Shown here: piece after piece, positions 51,601 through 52,310 of the stretch | Position numbering within the stretch: the first letter of the stretch is position 1 | Layout: the number at the start of each line of letters is the position of its first letter | IMG/VR virus record: IMGVR_UViG_3300027970_000039 | Location: 1 to 52,310 of that record | Length of the DNA stretch: 52,310 nucleotides | Reading direction: 5' to 3' (one strand) | Source: a virus | Program-made: the position numbers and the translations under genes | Notes under the pieces: model-generated | Seen by the model: the letters and a program-made list of their open reading frames with translations, nothing else | What the model was told of the DNA's origin: nothing | Databases searched by the model: none

Positions 51601-52310
51601 ATGGATTATCTAATAAGTATTTCTCTCAAGATATTCGCAATTTATATCCACAAATAGATAGAGACAATGCAGTATCTGACCCAAATCCTGCAGTGAGTTT
51701 TGCGGATTTATCCATTATTGGTAAAGTTGCAACAGATAATAAAAAGAATTCTATTACATTAGAATCTCTTATTGATTATCTTCAAAATACTAAAGTTGGA
51801 TTTGGAATTACCAATATTACCTTAAGTGGTTTGGGTAATACCACTCTCACACTTTTTACTGATGTAGAACACAAGTTAAACTCCATTAAGAGTGTGAACT
51901 TTCTTACAGTTGGTGCGGGATATGGAATAAACAGTACATTCTATTCTAGAGAACTGTTAGACTTGAAGTTTAGCGAAGAAAATCCTACTTGTAAAGTTTC
52001 AACTGACGGAAGTGGTCAAATTATTCCAAGTTCATTTAGACTTGTAGATGCAGGAACTGGTCATACTGTAGGAGAACAACTTGGAGTTCTTGGTGGTATT
52101 CCTTCAAATGCTGTGCTAGAAATTACGGACATCAATAATAATATCGGGGATTCTCTACAAATCTTAGGTGCAACTCCAGCAAGTATTAATGACGTATACG
52201 AAATTCTAAGTGTTCCTAGTAAGAAGTCTATTGTACTATATTCTCCAAGTGGTATTTCTACATATTCAAGAAATACTAATGGAAAGCTTCCCATAGGTGT
52301 TATTGGTGGT
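48612..52310 (+). CDS. Giant virion structural protein with beta-helix N-terminus (3' truncated by window edge)
   Basis: The frame from ATG 48612 appears open to the window end (about 1233 residues; spot-checked, not read codon by codon). The N-terminus L-Y-V-D-P-N-N-F-D-A-T-D-G-V-E-N-R-G-T-S and P-F-I-S-I-A-R-A-V-L-E is the start pattern of pectin-lyase-like repeats. T-I-L-L-A-P-A-V-H-Y and G-G-L-I-L-P-K-G-T-S-I-K continue it. Later parts are mixed beta with V-S-T-Y-N-G-S-Y-S-V-L and G-A-G-Y-G-I. The start echoes the beta-helix of the 1725-aa protein, so both may form tail or baseplate appendages. An in-frame TAG three bases upstream fixes the start. Confidence 0.75.
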   Translation, partial: MALSRLANLNNDPTGAKLYVDPNNFDATDGVENRGTSPNRPFISIARAVLESAVFSYQPGRNNDRNDRTTILLAPAVHYIDNRPGFSVENINGAAVFKKRTGPDTWTVVTLDPFGENTNFDSFDSNNDLYKYNSVNGGLILPKGTSIKAIDPRKTKIRPLYVPDPTDSTVESSSIFNLTGGCYLNKVTFFDADISKFSYKNYSDSRSVPTYSHHKLVTAVFADGVNPVRLGATQTNLTDLQMYYYKLTRAYNSLSGRNIEDYPSNLDFEPSVEEYRIVGPLQDNLIGISSIRAGNGNGTGDNSIITVTTADLQSKSEIPHNFSVDTQITIRGITESTTAYNGTFTVREVVGINTFTYVTTILPAEVLPAPSSFDIATVSVESDTVSSSSPYVAECSLKSTKGMCGMIADGSKATGFRSMVVKEYTGISLQNDDNAYLIYDNGVYYDNITLPSSSKLRPLYQNSRAIYKPEYENFHIKVTNNAFVQAVSVFAIGYAEQFVSESGGDIRITNANSNFGANALSSLGFKAEAFSRDDTGYITHIIPPKELSSVENQISWVSLDIPKTQSVADAKKLYLYSYNDINVLPNYKLEGYKIGARVSAKLFLTESQITYSSPIYMATPNGQEGLVARKEYTISRSGNLNNISTSNIITLTQNHNLFSGENLRLFSDTGQVFDGVASDTLYYAITNTVDNTLSSNQIKLALSLSDAQSNIPILGLTRSGGVITIVSSVTDKIPGDFGHPIQWDSVNLQWYLNTASTSINEIYTKILTYDVSTFGNETPVTYINRISELRSIDDSIYKLRYVIPKEFISARPPQLGYIIQESDNVAITTASVSEASPILNSTELRNDRVIVGVSAAGTVSGSQLVTVTTELPHRFVPGDIVKLNNIRSTNNSSGIGIVSTYNGSYSVLDTPSSRIFTYRLDGLKINPGSFTNLVDSRTTRQQRDGIPSVSRQSYKEKFYIYDIDEIKSYIPGTQGQDGVYHLTIIKSSVGISPNVGYGLSNKYFSQDIRNLYPQIDRDNAVSDPNPAVSFADLSIIGKVATDNKKNSITLESLIDYLQNTKVGFGITNITLSGLGNTTLTLFTDVEHKLNSIKSVNFLTVGAGYGINSTFYSRELLDLKFSEENPTCKVSTDGSGQIIPSSFRLVDAGTGHTVGEQLGVLGGIPSNAVLEITDINNNIGDSLQILGATPASINDVYEILSVPSKKSIVLYSPSGISTYSRNTNGKLPIGVIGG

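Overview
The window looks like part of the genome of a T4-like myovirus infecting cyanobacteria (the group now called Kyanoviridae). The sequence is AT-rich and nearly fully coding. Recognisable T4-type proteins are gp32, gp33, gp59, gp4, gp48, gp53, gp54, gp26, gp5 and a gp27-like hub. Cyanobacterial or cyanophage-type accessory genes are ThyX, PhoH, glutaredoxin, a CP12-like Calvin-cycle regulator, a DUF1825-like protein and a DUF7219-like protein. I saw no tRNA, IS element, integrase or CRISPR array.

Layout. (1) 1-751: end of a tail-fibre gene with a recent 147-bp tandem duplication, plus a small fibre-associated protein. (2) 788-2832: HNH nuclease, glutaredoxin and small conserved proteins, closed by a hairpin terminator. 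(3) 2864-8881: a sigma70-like promoter drives a tightly overlapping early/middle operon (two tiny genes, thyX, small proteins, phoH). A frameshifted GIY-YIG homing endonuclease follows, then a PD-(D/E)XK exonuclease and the replication/late-transcription genes gp33, gp59, a DUF1825-like gene and gp32. (4) 8883-12480, minus strand: a small protein, gp53, gp48, an unknown protein and gp4. (5) 12509-24982, plus strand: gp54, gp26 with a candidate -1 frameshift onto a 53-codon frame, two large hub/tape-measure candidates carrying peptidoglycan-hydrolase-like domains, a gp27-like hub, CP12, gp5, a separate spike protein and two more virion proteins. (6) 25040-37103: four fibre or neck-type structural proteins, two of them giants (1725 and 1651 aa), built from trimeric-fibre, beta-helix and G-x-G-Y repeats. 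(7) 37113-48316: an adhesin-and-modification cassette. Three paralogous proteins consist of six-repeat modules (3x6, 2x6 and 2x6, predicted beta-propellers). They alternate with two glycosyltransferases, a sulfotransferase, a 2OG-Fe(II) prolyl-hydroxylase-like enzyme and a coiled-coil protein. (8) 48321-52310: a tiny gene with its own sigma70-like promoter, then the 5' part of another giant structural gene that runs off the window.

Regulation. A motif of the form NNTAAATA recurs 20-31 bases before the start codons of virion genes on both strands, and fits a T4-type late promoter. The late coactivator gp33 is encoded here. Early/middle units use host-like TTGACN-N17 promoters.

Most interesting points: the six-repeat adhesin cassette with four candidate protein- or glycan-modifying enzymes; the probable gp26 -1 frameshift, resembling the tail-assembly chaperones of other long-tailed phages; CP12 buried in the baseplate-hub operon; the late-promoter series; and a hub in which cell-wall hydrolysis appears to have moved from gp5 to neighbouring proteins.
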